A DNA stretch of 10,112 nucleotides from Paracoccaceae bacterium (GTDB lineage Bacteria; Pseudomonadota; Alphaproteobacteria; Rhodobacterales; Rhodobacteraceae). Location: NCBI GenBank assembly GCA_027069385.1, contig JALXER010000392.1, positions 1-10,112 of the forward strand. Direction: 5' to 3'. The notes beneath the pieces were generated by a model, which ran no database searches, was not told where the DNA came from, and saw nothing but the letters and a program-made list of their open reading frames with translations. Position 1 is the stretch's first letter, and every line of letters begins with the position of its first letter. Made by a program: the position numbers and the translations under genes. Positions 1 through 6,538 of the stretch are shown piece by piece.

Positions 1-501
1 TTGCACGACCTCGTTGGCCAGCGAGGCATAGGAATGCAGCGGCACCGGTTGCCGGTTGGCCATGTACCGGAAGTTGCAACTTCCCGAGGTCAGAAACGGG
101 CGACCGTTCAGCGCATAGAAAAACGTTTTAGCGATGTTCTCACCGGCCCTGCGAAACGGAGCGTGATTACCGTGCAGCCGTGTACTCAGATCACGGGAGC
201 GGGCACGCGGGATAATATGGGAATAGGTGAGGGTTGCAGCCATACCGGTTGCATGGGCAACCGCCGATCGCATCAACTGATTCGTGGTCGTGAGTTGGTG
301 TATCCCGCGTTGGCATCGGTATTTATTAGTATAGAACAGAATAGCGTTGTTGAACAGGCTTTGGTTGATCGGGCGGGTATTGATCGGGAGGTTATACTCG
401 GTGCCGAGGGTGCCCCGGCAGGCCGCTATGCTTGCAGTCGCCTGAAAGGAAACGCTAATTGCGATCAGGATCAGGTATATAAACGGAAATTTTATGTGCA
501 T
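1..501 (-). CDS. Secreted CAP-domain (SCP/PR1, YkwD-like) protein, 3' end beyond window
   Basis: The minus strand is open without a stop for all 167 visible codons from an ATG at 501 down to base 1, so the C-terminus is missing. Residues 1-24 form a signal peptide (short basic start, hydrophobic stretch IYLILIAISVSF, small residues ATA), so export is expected. The mature part carries hallmarks of the CAP superfamily: a helix with His83 (AHATGM), the YSHI segment with His95, an R-L pair near 108, and the signature GENIA at 120-124, whose Glu121 normally joins the two His in the cavity. The usual last CAP motif (W..S.GH..N) would lie just past the edge, after SYASLANEVV. Cys28, Cys63 and Cys142 could form disulfides. 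Bacterial CAP proteins are exported, often with unknown targets. Codon use is looser than in the neighbours (four ATA codons). No good Shine-Dalgarno precedes the ATG. The family call is firm, the role unknown. Confidence 0.85.
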   Translation of the reverse strand, partial: MHIKFPFIYLILIAISVSFQATASIAACRGTLGTEYNLPINTRPINQSLFNNAILFYTNKYRCQRGIHQLTTTNQLMRSAVAHATGMAATLTYSHIIPRARSRDLSTRLHGNHAPFRRAGENIAKTFFYALNGRPFLTSGSCNFRYMANRQPVPLHSYASLANEVVQ

Positions 502-583
502 TCGTGTCTCTGACAGATTGAATCGATCTTGGGGCAGGGAAACTCGGCGACTGGGAAAAAAGATTGGCGGTCACACTAAAAGC

Positions 584-612
584 TTGACGAAAGGTCCACA
601 AGCCCCCAAATC
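584..612 (+). promoter_or_regulatory. Candidate sigma-70 promoter for folB
   Basis: A good -35 hexamer TTGACG (584-589) is followed after 17 bases by CAAATC (607-612), a poor -10. Strong -35 with weak -10 is common in GC-rich alphaproteobacteria. It sits about 50 bases upstream of the folB start, in the gap between the divergent CAP gene and folB. The -10 is uncertain by a base or two. Confidence 0.4.
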
Positions 613-659
613 CTCTCGGGCGGTAAAATGCCGGCGGGTTGGCAAGCGAGGGAAGTGCC

Positions 660-1595
660 ATGGAAGAAATATCGACGGCATTTGGTGCGCTTAGCGGGCG
701 TGCAGCCGCAACTGCGGGCACCGACCCGTTGGACCGGATTTGTGTACGCGACTATCTGCGCTCGGTCGAAATCGGTGCGTTCCAGTCGGAACGCGGTGTG
801 GACCAGCGTATACGCTTTAACGTGGTGCTGGAAGTCAGCCACCACAATGCGGCGAGTTCAGATGATGTGGATAAGGTGATTTCTTATGATACCATCGTCG
901 AGGCCATTGACCTGCAGCTGTCGACCGAACGGATCAATCTGTTGGAAACCCTGGCCGAGCGGGTGGCGGAACGCTGCCTGGAAGACCCACGCGCGGTGCG
1001 GGTGTTTGTGCGCATCGAAAAGATGGACCGGATTCCCGGCACGCTGGGGGTTGAAATCGTGCGCAATTCCAAAGACCATTTTGACGCGATTCACCCTGTT
1101 TCTGTGCCTCATGTTAACGAGGTAAAGCATCCGGTGGTGGTGTTTTTGGCCAACGAGGTGGTGCACGGGCCTAACCTTGGGGCGTGGCTCGATGCGATCG
1201 CGGCGTATGACCTACCGGCAATTATTTGCGTTGACCGGCCAGAAATTGCCCCGCCCCGTGCGCAGGTGTCGATGGCACAGCGGCGCATTGATTTGCTGGC
1301 GATGGAGCAGAATGCGTGGGTGTTGGCAGGCAAGGACAAGCGCTGCGTGGTCGTGGACAGCCGCACCGAACTGGACTGGGCCGTTAAGCACGACCAATTG
1401 TCGGTCTGGGCACCGTCAAAGATGGTGCTGGATGCGGTTGAATCTCCGGAAATCAGGTCTACTGAAGGTCTGGCCCTTTGGCTGGCTTCCGGATTTCAGG
1501 CTGACCGGCTGGTTCTGGTCGGGGCTAAAGAACAGATCGAAAGTGACGAAGTCAAGGTGCTGCAAGTCGCCATAAATGCGCCGGTGAAACTGTAG
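660..1595 (+). CDS. folB: Dihydroneopterin aldolase fused to a degenerate amino-acid-kinase-like domain
   Basis: FolB splits 7,8-dihydroneopterin into 6-hydroxymethyl-7,8-dihydropterin and glycolaldehyde in cytoplasmic folate synthesis. I chose the ATG at 660 because GAGGGA (648-653) precedes it at 6 nt; an in-frame TTG at 639 has no such site. The product is 311 aa, against about 120 for a typical FolB. Residues 25-135 are the aldolase domain: IGAFQSER with the substrate-region Glu44, ISYDTI with Tyr76, NLLETLAE with Glu96, and VRIEKMD with Lys121 at the catalytic lysine position, ending GVEIVR. Residues 157-300 form a second domain. The stretches RRIDLLAMEQNAWVLA (208-223) and STEGLALWLASGFQADRLVLVG (267-288) resemble late parts of amino-acid-kinase folds such as MfnE-like proteins. 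The glycine-rich nucleotide loop expected near 160-175 is absent (VVVFLANEVVHGPN), so kinase activity is doubtful. folB opens the folate cluster. FolB is certain, the C-terminal fold an inference. Confidence 0.92.
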   Translation: MEEISTAFGALSGRAAATAGTDPLDRICVRDYLRSVEIGAFQSERGVDQRIRFNVVLEVSHHNAASSDDVDKVISYDTIVEAIDLQLSTERINLLETLAERVAERCLEDPRAVRVFVRIEKMDRIPGTLGVEIVRNSKDHFDAIHPVSVPHVNEVKHPVVVFLANEVVHGPNLGAWLDAIAAYDLPAIICVDRPEIAPPRAQVSMAQRRIDLLAMEQNAWVLAGKDKRCVVVDSRTELDWAVKHDQLSVWAPSKMVLDAVESPEIRSTEGLALWLASGFQADRLVLVGAKEQIESDEVKVLQVAINAPVKL

Positions 1596-1624
1596 GGCGA
1601 AGGGGCGCTCCCGCACTCCAGCCA

Positions 1625-1646
1625 TTGACTGGCTAAAGCCAGTCAA
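1625..1646 (+). terminator. Hairpin after folB, possible terminator without T-tract
   Basis: A perfect 9-bp inverted repeat TTGACTGGC / GCCAGTCAA with a TAAA loop lies 29 bases after the folB stop. No run of T follows, so it may end transcription weakly, be Rho-assisted, or only protect the folB 3' end. It is the first of several hairpins in this intergenic stretch. Confidence 0.4.
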
Positions 1647-1684
1647 CGACTTCCGCTTGGGCCGGGCCTCGGCTTCGCCTCGGC

Positions 1685-1786
1685 AGGGGGCCAGCCCCCT
1701 CTGGCGCAAGCGCCATTCACCCCCGGGATATTCAGGAAAAGAAGAAGATCATAGATTTCATTTTTCTACAAATACTCTCAGGGGGG
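1685..1786. repeat. Two head-on copies of a CCCCC..TATT..GAAGAAG-type intergenic motif
   Basis: On the plus strand the hairpins AGGGGG-CCAG-CCCCCT (1685-1700) and TGGCGC-AA-GCGCCA (1702-1715) are followed by CCCCCGGGATATT and then AAAAGAAGAAG (to 1748). Read on the minus strand, 1786 down to about 1753 gives CCCCCTGAGAGTATTTG and then AGAAAAATGAAATC, a diverged version of the same motif pointing the opposite way. From memory, CCCCGG-(G/A)-TATTT tails followed by GAAGAAG or GATGAAG are common behind genes in Rhodobacteraceae. This points to a family-wide intergenic element, here as an inverted pair. The AT-rich centre is about 1749-1770. Confidence 0.5.
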
Positions 1787-1787
1787 A

Positions 1788-1883
1788 GCGACAAATGTCG
1801 CGAGGGGGCGGAACGCCCCCCTACCGCCCGCAGGGCGGCCCGGCCCAAAGGGAAGCCTGTGATTGCGGAACGCAATCACGGGC
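1788..1883. repeat. Run of four tightly spaced GC-rich hairpins
   Basis: Four perfect or near-perfect inverted repeats follow one another: GCGACA-AA-TGTCGC (1788-1801), GGGGGCG-GAA-CGCCCCC (1804-1820), CCGCCC-GCA-GGGCGG (1824-1838), and a 13-bp stem with one G-T pair at 1855-1867 / 1871-1883, whose core is GTGATTGCG-GAA-CGCAATCAC. No T-tract follows any of them. With the hairpins at 1625-1715 this makes about 260 bp of stacked palindromes between folB and the next gene, too many for one terminator. From 1884 to 2002 I see no gene and no convincing promoter. Confidence 0.6.
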
Positions 1884-2014
1884 TGGACTGCGGGAGAGCT
1901 ACGGTTGGGCTTGGGGCAGGTGTTCTAAGTGGGGTGCGCATCTTTATTGAATGGTTTGGTTTCCGCCGCCTTTTGGTGTAAAGCATGGCGAAAACCTGAA
2001 ACGGAGGATTTCTT

Positions 2015-2569
2015 ATGGCGGCACAGCCCCCGGTTTGCGAATTCGGCCTGATGGCCCCCGACTTTTCCTTGCCCGACAGTACGGGCAAAACCTTTACGCG
2101 CGACAGCCTGACCGGCCCGAACGGGTTGCTGGTCATGTTTATCTGCAATCATTGCCCTTATGTGATTTCCATCGCGGCCAAACTGGCGCGGGACGGGGCG
2201 CGCTTGCAGGAACTGGGGTTTGGCGTTGTGGCGATCAACGCCAATGATGCGGCCGAGTATCCGGCTGATGCGGTTGATAAAATGGGGCCATTCGCGGCAG
2301 AGCACGGGTTTACCTTCCCCTATCTGCATGACGAAAGCCAGGCCGTAGCGCGGGCTTATGGCGCGGTCTGCACCCCCGATTTCTTTGGCTATAACGCCGA
2401 TTTGCAGTTGCAATATCGCGGGCGGCTGGACGGGTCGGGGCGCAATCCGACCCCGATGGACGAAAAAAGCGAGCTGGTCGAGGCCATGCGCCTGATCGCC
2501 GATACCGGCCACGGTCCGGCCCGTCAAACCCCGTCTATCGGCTGCTCGATCAAGTGGAAACATGGCTGA
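2015..2569 (+). CDS. Thioredoxin/peroxiredoxin-like (PRX_like1-type) protein with CNHC motif
   Basis: This is a 184-aa protein of the AhpC/TSA-thioredoxin superfamily. GGAGG (2003-2007) lies 7 nt before the ATG. Residues 10-30 (GLMAPDFSLPDSTGKTFT) are the opening strand and loop typical of peroxiredoxin-like proteins. VMFICNHCPYV (40-50) holds a CxxC motif, Cys44 and Cys47, followed by Pro. VVAINAND and FPYLHDESQAVARAYGAVCTPDFFGYN fit the central and later parts of the fold, including the Thr-Pro loop before the last strands. The C-terminal SIGCSIKWK is a recognisable end of this subfamily and contributes another Cys. No signal peptide is seen, so it is probably cytoplasmic. Such proteins are usually annotated as thioredoxin family; the substrate is unknown. 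Its last 8 bases are the first 8 of folP, so the two are co-translated, though a redox link to folate synthesis is only guessed. Confidence 0.85.
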   Translation: MAAQPPVCEFGLMAPDFSLPDSTGKTFTRDSLTGPNGLLVMFICNHCPYVISIAAKLARDGARLQELGFGVVAINANDAAEYPADAVDKMGPFAAEHGFTFPYLHDESQAVARAYGAVCTPDFFGYNADLQLQYRGRLDGSGRNPTPMDEKSELVEAMRLIADTGHGPARQTPSIGCSIKWKHG

Positions 2570-3563
2570 GGTTTTCCGCCCGATTGTGCAGCAGGATCGC
2601 GCCCGTCCTTCGGATGCGCTGGCGCTGGCTGGCGGGCCGCTCTGGTTTGAGCGGGTCGAGGTGTTGCGTTCGGGCGTGACACCAGAAACCATCCACGCCC
2701 GCGACCTGCCCGCGCAGGCCCAAGAGCGCCTGACCACGCCGCGCGCCGATCTGTGCGGTATTTCGATGCAACATGCATCTATCATGGCGGTGCTGAACGT
2801 GACGCCGGACAGTTTTTCCGACGGGGGGGAGCATGATGACCCGGTGGCCTCGGCGCGGCGCATGCTGGCCGAGGGGGCCGATATCATCGATCTGGGCGGA
2901 GAATCAACCCGCCCGGGGGCACAGACCATTGCGGATGATGTCGAAATTTCGCGAACCGTGCCGGTGATCGGCGCTTTGCGGGAAAACGGAATCGGGCCGA
3001 TATCGATCGATACGCGCAAACCGGCCGTGGCGCGGGCGGCGATTGCGGCGGGGGCGGGCTTGTTCAACGATGTTTCGGCACTGACCTATGCGCCCGACAG
3101 TCTGGCGGTAGCGGCCCAAACAGGGGTGGCGGTTTGCCTGATGCATGCGGGCGGCCCGCCCGAAACCATGCAGGATAACCCGCGCTATGACGATGTGTTG
3201 CCCGAGGTTTATGCCTATCTGGAATCGCGGGTCGATGCCTGCGTCAAAGCGGGTATCGCGCGCGCGAAAATTCTGGTTGATCCGGGCATCGGGTTTGGCA
3301 AGACCCTGCACCACAACCTTGCCCTGCTGCGTGGCCTGTCGGCGTTCCACGGGCTGGGCTGTCCGGTGTTGCTGGGGGTGTCGCGCAAGGGGTTTATCGG
3401 CAAGATCGCCTCGGTTCCCGACCCTAAGCGGCGTTTTGCCGGTTCGATGACGGTGGCGCTGGAAGGGCTGCGTCAGGGGGTGCAGATGTTGCGCGTCCAT
3501 GATATTGCACAAACCAGACAGGCGATTGACCTGTGGCAGGCAATGATCGAGGAGCCGCAATGA
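2562..3563 (+). CDS. folP: Dihydropteroate synthase
   Basis: FolP condenses p-aminobenzoate with hydroxymethyl-dihydropterin pyrophosphate to give dihydropteroate, and is the sulfonamide target. All conserved blocks are present in order: NVTPDSFSDGG (79-89), GGESTRPG (112-119), Asp150 in SIDTRKP, FNDVSAL (168-174), LMHAGGPPETMQ (193-204), DPGIGFGK (240-247), SRKGFIG (274-280) and RVHD (311-314). The protein is 333 aa; about 70 N-terminal residues precede the TIM-barrel core of roughly 260, so an internal start near Met69 is formally possible. I keep 2562 because its ATG overlaps the previous stop in ATGGCTGA, an arrangement that suits translational coupling, although its own Shine-Dalgarno is weak. 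The stop overlaps the glmM start (ATGA). The enzyme looks complete and active. folK, which makes its pterin substrate, is not in the window. Confidence 0.97.
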   Translation: MAEVFRPIVQQDRARPSDALALAGGPLWFERVEVLRSGVTPETIHARDLPAQAQERLTTPRADLCGISMQHASIMAVLNVTPDSFSDGGEHDDPVASARRMLAEGADIIDLGGESTRPGAQTIADDVEISRTVPVIGALRENGIGPISIDTRKPAVARAAIAAGAGLFNDVSALTYAPDSLAVAAQTGVAVCLMHAGGPPETMQDNPRYDDVLPEVYAYLESRVDACVKAGIARAKILVDPGIGFGKTLHHNLALLRGLSAFHGLGCPVLLGVSRKGFIGKIASVPDPKRRFAGSMTVALEGLRQGVQMLRVHDIAQTRQAIDLWQAMIEEPQ

Positions 3564-4894
3564 CACGCAAATTTTTTGGCACTGACGGGGTGCGCGGCCG
3601 CGCCAATGACAAGCTGACCGCCGAAATGGCGCTGAAACTGGGCGCGGCGGCGGGGCATTACTTTCGCAAATCGGGCGGGTCGCGACGGGTGGTGATCGGC
3701 AAGGACACGCGGCGCTCGGGGTATATGCTGGAAAACGCGCTGACGGCGGGGCTGCTGAGCGTGGGCATGGATGCCTATCTGCTCGGGCCGGTGCCGACTC
3801 CGGCGGTGGGGATGCTGACGCGCTCTATGCGGGCCGATCTGGGGATTATGATTTCGGCTTCGCATAATCCGGCCTCCGATAACGGAATCAAGTTTTTCGG
3901 CGCGGACGGGTTCAAGCTGTCGGATCAGGCCGAGCACGCTATCGAAGCAATGCTGGAAAGCCCGCCAAAGCTGGTTGATGCGCCCAAGATTGGCCGCGCC
4001 AACCGGATAGAGGGCGACCGCGCGCGCTATATCGAGCGCGCCAAAACCACCTTTCCACGCCGCTATCGGCTGGACGGGCTGAAAATTGTGGTGGATTGCG
4101 CCAACGGGGCCGCCTATCGCACCGCGCCCGAGGTGTTGTGGGAGCTGGGGGCCGAGGTGGTGCCGCTGGGGGTGACGCCGGACGGGTATAATATCAACGC
4201 GGGCTGTGGCTCGACCAACACCGATCTGGCCGCCAGCGCGGTTGTGGCGCACGGGGCCGATCTGGGGATTTGTCTGGACGGCGACGCCGACCGCCTGATG
4301 ATCATCGACGAAAACGGCGCGGTGGCCGACGGAGACCAGATCATGGCGCTGATCGCCACCCGCTGGGCCGAGGCGGGGCGGTTGTCGGGCAACACATTGG
4401 TTGCGACGGTGATGTCCAATCTGGGGCTGGAACAGCATCTGGAATCAAAGGGCATTGCCCTGCAGCGCACCGATGTGGGCGACCGCTATGTGGTCGAGGC
4501 CATGCGCGCCGGTGATTTCAATCTGGGTGGCGAGCAATCGGGCCATATCGTGCTGCGCGACTTTGCCACTACCGGTGACGGGCTGATCGCGGCGCTGCAA
4601 TTTCTGGCCGCCATGGTGGAAACCGGCAAAAAGGCCAGCCAGTTGACCCGCGTGTTCGAACCGGTGCCCCAATTGCTGCTCAACACCGGATTTGACCCCG
4701 ATACCGCGCCGCTGGAACACCCTGCGGTAAGGGCTGCGATTGACGAGGGAGAGGCTGCATTTGGCAAAACCGGCCGTTTGCTGATCCGCAAATCGGGGAC
4801 CGAGCCGCTGATACGGGTGATGGGCGAATGCACCGACAAGGCGCTGCTGGAAAGCGTGGTTCACGAAATTGTGGCGCGGATCGATGCGTTATAG
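3560..4894 (+). CDS. glmM: Phosphoglucosamine mutase
   Basis: GlmM interconverts glucosamine-6-phosphate and glucosamine-1-phosphate on the way to UDP-GlcNAc for peptidoglycan and lipopolysaccharide. The start at 3560 has AGGAG (3550-3554) at 5 nt and overlaps the folP stop by 4 nt; an in-frame upstream ATG at 3533 lies inside folP and is less likely. The 444-aa length is standard. Features in order: FFGTDGVRG (5-13), the catalytic serine loop ISASHNPASDNGIKFF with Ser101 as the phosphorylated residue, the metal-binding DGDADR (Asp240, 242, 244), GGEQSGHI in the sugar-binding domain, and KSGTEPLIRVM in the C-terminal phosphate-binding domain. The ISASHNP context separates it from phosphoglucomutase and phosphomannomutase relatives. 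Coupling to folP is common in bacteria. No defect is seen. Confidence 0.97.
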   Translation: MTRKFFGTDGVRGRANDKLTAEMALKLGAAAGHYFRKSGGSRRVVIGKDTRRSGYMLENALTAGLLSVGMDAYLLGPVPTPAVGMLTRSMRADLGIMISASHNPASDNGIKFFGADGFKLSDQAEHAIEAMLESPPKLVDAPKIGRANRIEGDRARYIERAKTTFPRRYRLDGLKIVVDCANGAAYRTAPEVLWELGAEVVPLGVTPDGYNINAGCGSTNTDLAASAVVAHGADLGICLDGDADRLMIIDENGAVADGDQIMALIATRWAEAGRLSGNTLVATVMSNLGLEQHLESKGIALQRTDVGDRYVVEAMRAGDFNLGGEQSGHIVLRDFATTGDGLIAALQFLAAMVETGKKASQLTRVFEPVPQLLLNTGFDPDTAPLEHPAVRAAIDEGEAAFGKTGRLLIRKSGTEPLIRVMGECTDKALLESVVHEIVARIDAL

Positions 4895-4926
4895 GCTATA
4901 ACAGGCAAAACAGCAGGAGCAAAACC

Positions 4927-5421
4927 ATGTGGAAACCGATCTTGACCGCAGCCGTTATTCTGGCCGCAAGCAGCGCAGGAGCGCAGGATTTTAGCGTGGC
5001 GCTGATGGCTCCGTGGGACGAAAGCAAGGTACCTGATGGCCAGCAATGCCGCTTGTTTGGCGGCGACGGGGCAACGCCGCCGATGCAGATCAGCGGCCTG
5101 CCCGAGGGCACCGCGACCGTGCGGGTGCAGTTTAATGACAAAAGCTATCCGCCACTGGCCGATAATGGTGGCCACGGGGTGATCGGCTTTGTCGCCCATG
5201 CCGGTGATATAACCCTGCCCGCCGTGCCCGGCATGACTACGGACCTGCCCGGGGGCGCGCGGGTGATCAGCGCCGCACGCTCGACCGGGCGCTATGCCTC
5301 GGTTGGCTATCTGCCGCCCTGTTCGGGCGGTCGCGGCAACCGCTATATGGCCGATGTCATCGTGCTGGACGCGGCAGGGGCCGAACTGGGCCGGTCCAGC
5401 GTGGAACTGGGCCGGTATTAG
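4927..5421 (+). CDS. Exported PEBP-like (YbhB/YbcL-type) protein
   Basis: This 164-aa product starts at an ATG with AGGAG (4915-4919) 7 nt upstream, 32 bases after glmM, so it is probably the last gene of the operon. Residues 1-19 are a signal peptide (MWKPILTAAVILAASSAGA, then Q). The mature part resembles phosphatidylethanolamine-binding-protein relatives: CRLFGGDGATPPMQISGLPEGT (about 39-60), where PEBPs have C-GEN-SPPL-W-G-P-GT, then VRVQFND, HGVIGFV with the conserved His, and GYLPPCSGGRGNRYMADVIVLD near the end, like the PEBP GPCPP-G-HRY block. It is diverged: the ligand-site Asp-Pro-Asp is reduced to FNDKS, and His of HRY is replaced by Asn (GNRY). Ligand binding is therefore uncertain. 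Its role beside glmM is unknown; periplasmic location is inferred from the signal peptide. Confidence 0.6.
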   Translation: MWKPILTAAVILAASSAGAQDFSVALMAPWDESKVPDGQQCRLFGGDGATPPMQISGLPEGTATVRVQFNDKSYPPLADNGGHGVIGFVAHAGDITLPAVPGMTTDLPGGARVISAARSTGRYASVGYLPPCSGGRGNRYMADVIVLDAAGAELGRSSVELGRY

Positions 5422-5425
5422 CAGG

Positions 5426-6316
5426 CTATGCCTTGCTGCGGCCCAGTTGCGAGACCGCCAGACCGGCCAGAATCAACCCCAGCGCCCAGAGGAACGAACC
5501 GGGCAGGTCCTCTTTCAGCACCACCATGCCGATGATCACCGCCCAGATCGGCACCTGATAATTCACCAGCGACAAGAACGGCGGACCGGCGGTTTTGACG
5601 ATGAACACCAGCATGATCGTGGCCAGCGCGGTCGGGAATATCCCCAGATACAACTGGCCGAGCAACGCCGGTGCGGCTGGCCATGACGGCAGGCCTTCGA
5701 CGCTCAGCGCAATTGGCAGCGCCACAATAGAACCCGCGATCAGTGCTGCGGCGCTAAAGGCCATGGCCTCGCCTTTCGGGGCAAGGCGGGTGATTACCGC
5801 GCCAATCGCATAGCACATGCTGGCAGTGATGCAGGCAATGCGGGCGATGTTTTCAATGTCGCCACCCCCCGATTGCAGGATCTGCGCCGGACCAATCAGC
5901 ACCACCACCCCGATAAACCCGATGCCAAAGCCAAGGGTTTTGATCGGCGTCAGCCGCATTCCGGGGATCAGGAAATGTGACAAAGGCAGCACCAGCAAGG
6001 GCACAACGGCCATGGTAATACCGGCATAGCCCGAGGTCACATGCTGTTGCCCCCAGCTAAGCAATGTGAACGGAATCGCGTTGGAAAACAGCCCCATGCC
6101 AAAGGCGAACAGCCATGTGCGCCTGTCACGGGGCAAGCCGATGCCCATGGCAAAACTGGCAAAGGTCAGGATCACCGCCGCCAGCGCGATTCGCAGCGCG
6201 GCGATGGTGATGGGCGCAAAACCGGTCAACGCCTTTTCCACCCCCAGAAACGAGGCACCCCAGATCATTCCAAGGGTCAAAAGCAGGGTCCATTGCAGGG
6301 GTCCGGGGCGGGTCAT
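5426..6316 (-). CDS. EamA/DMT-superfamily permease
   Basis: This 296-aa inner-membrane protein has about ten hydrophobic segments in two related halves, roughly 10-140 and 155-290, the double-EamA layout of drug/metabolite transporters. The first half begins LLTLGMIWGASFLGVEKAL, a typical EamA opening, with GFAPITIAALRIALAA following. Mid-protein SGYAGITMAVVPLLVLPLSHFL and the C-terminal YQVPIWAVIIGMVVLKEDLPGSFLWALGLILAG are the usual family blocks with the conserved Glu after the eighth or ninth helix. I chose the ATG at 6316 because AAGGAAA lies just upstream on the minus strand; a longer frame from 6391 would run through the inverted repeat at 6357-6417 and has no such site. Substrate is unknown; relatives export amino acids or metabolites. 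Its stop lies 4 bp from that of the operon on the other strand. Confidence 0.9.
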   Translation of the reverse strand: MTRPGPLQWTLLLTLGMIWGASFLGVEKALTGFAPITIAALRIALAAVILTFASFAMGIGLPRDRRTWLFAFGMGLFSNAIPFTLLSWGQQHVTSGYAGITMAVVPLLVLPLSHFLIPGMRLTPIKTLGFGIGFIGVVVLIGPAQILQSGGGDIENIARIACITASMCYAIGAVITRLAPKGEAMAFSAAALIAGSIVALPIALSVEGLPSWPAAPALLGQLYLGIFPTALATIMLVFIVKTAGPPFLSLVNYQVPIWAVIIGMVVLKEDLPGSFLWALGLILAGLAVSQLGRSKA

Positions 6317-6356
6317 CGGGTTTCCTTTGTCTTTTGGCGTATTGACTTGATAGTGA

Positions 6357-6417
6357 ATCATGCCCTGCCAGTGAACGCGATTGCTGCGCAATCACTGCCT
6401 CACCGGCAGGGCATGAT
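6357..6417. repeat. 13-bp inverted repeat with nested palindrome upstream of the permease
   Basis: ATCATGCCCTGCC (6357-6369) and GGCAGGGCATGAT (6405-6417) are exact reverse complements separated by 35 bases. Inside lie CAGTG (6369-6373) with CACTG (6393-6397), and GATTGC-TGC-GCAATC (6379-6393). The whole could form a long imperfect cruciform or RNA hairpin. It begins 41 bases upstream of the permease start, so it could act as an operator or leader of that gene, or be a relic of a small palindromic element. The rest of the 6317-6686 gap holds no gene I can support. Confidence 0.6.
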
Positions 6418-6538
6418 ATGTGCTTCAACGAAAAGTCGAAACGCTTTTAATCGCGAGACGCTAACGCATGGGCACCCGAAAGGGAAACAACGATTGGTGA
6501 TAAAACCTATCACAACGGGTTCGGGGTTTCGGGCATTG

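Noticed and set aside
1..513. Plus-strand open frame of 170 codons starting with TTG
   Set aside because: It is antisense to the CAP gene; its product has no domain or signal peptide and an unnatural composition, while the minus-strand frame carries the SHI and GENIA motifs.
1188..1260. Nucleotide-binding glycine loop in the FolB extension
   Set aside because: No GG-containing phosphate loop or equivalent is visible, so no active kinase is claimed.
1657..1950. Short plus-strand frame in the folB downstream gap
   Set aside because: It translates the hairpin-rich DNA itself into Gly/Arg/Pro-rich sequence, lacks a ribosome site, and the hairpins explain it better.
1925..3067. Minus-strand open frame of 380 codons
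   Set aside because: It lies opposite the thioredoxin-like gene and folP, which have full family motifs; the length results from GC-rich third positions.
3473..4438. Minus-strand open frame of 321 codons, with another at 2904-3566
   Set aside because: Both are shadows of glmM and folP, rich in Arg, His and Gln, with no family signature.
6351..6420. Possible attC site or FNR box in the inverted repeat region
   Set aside because: The repeat lacks attC core sites, and the TTGATAGTGAATCA stretch does not match the FNR consensus spacing and half-sites.
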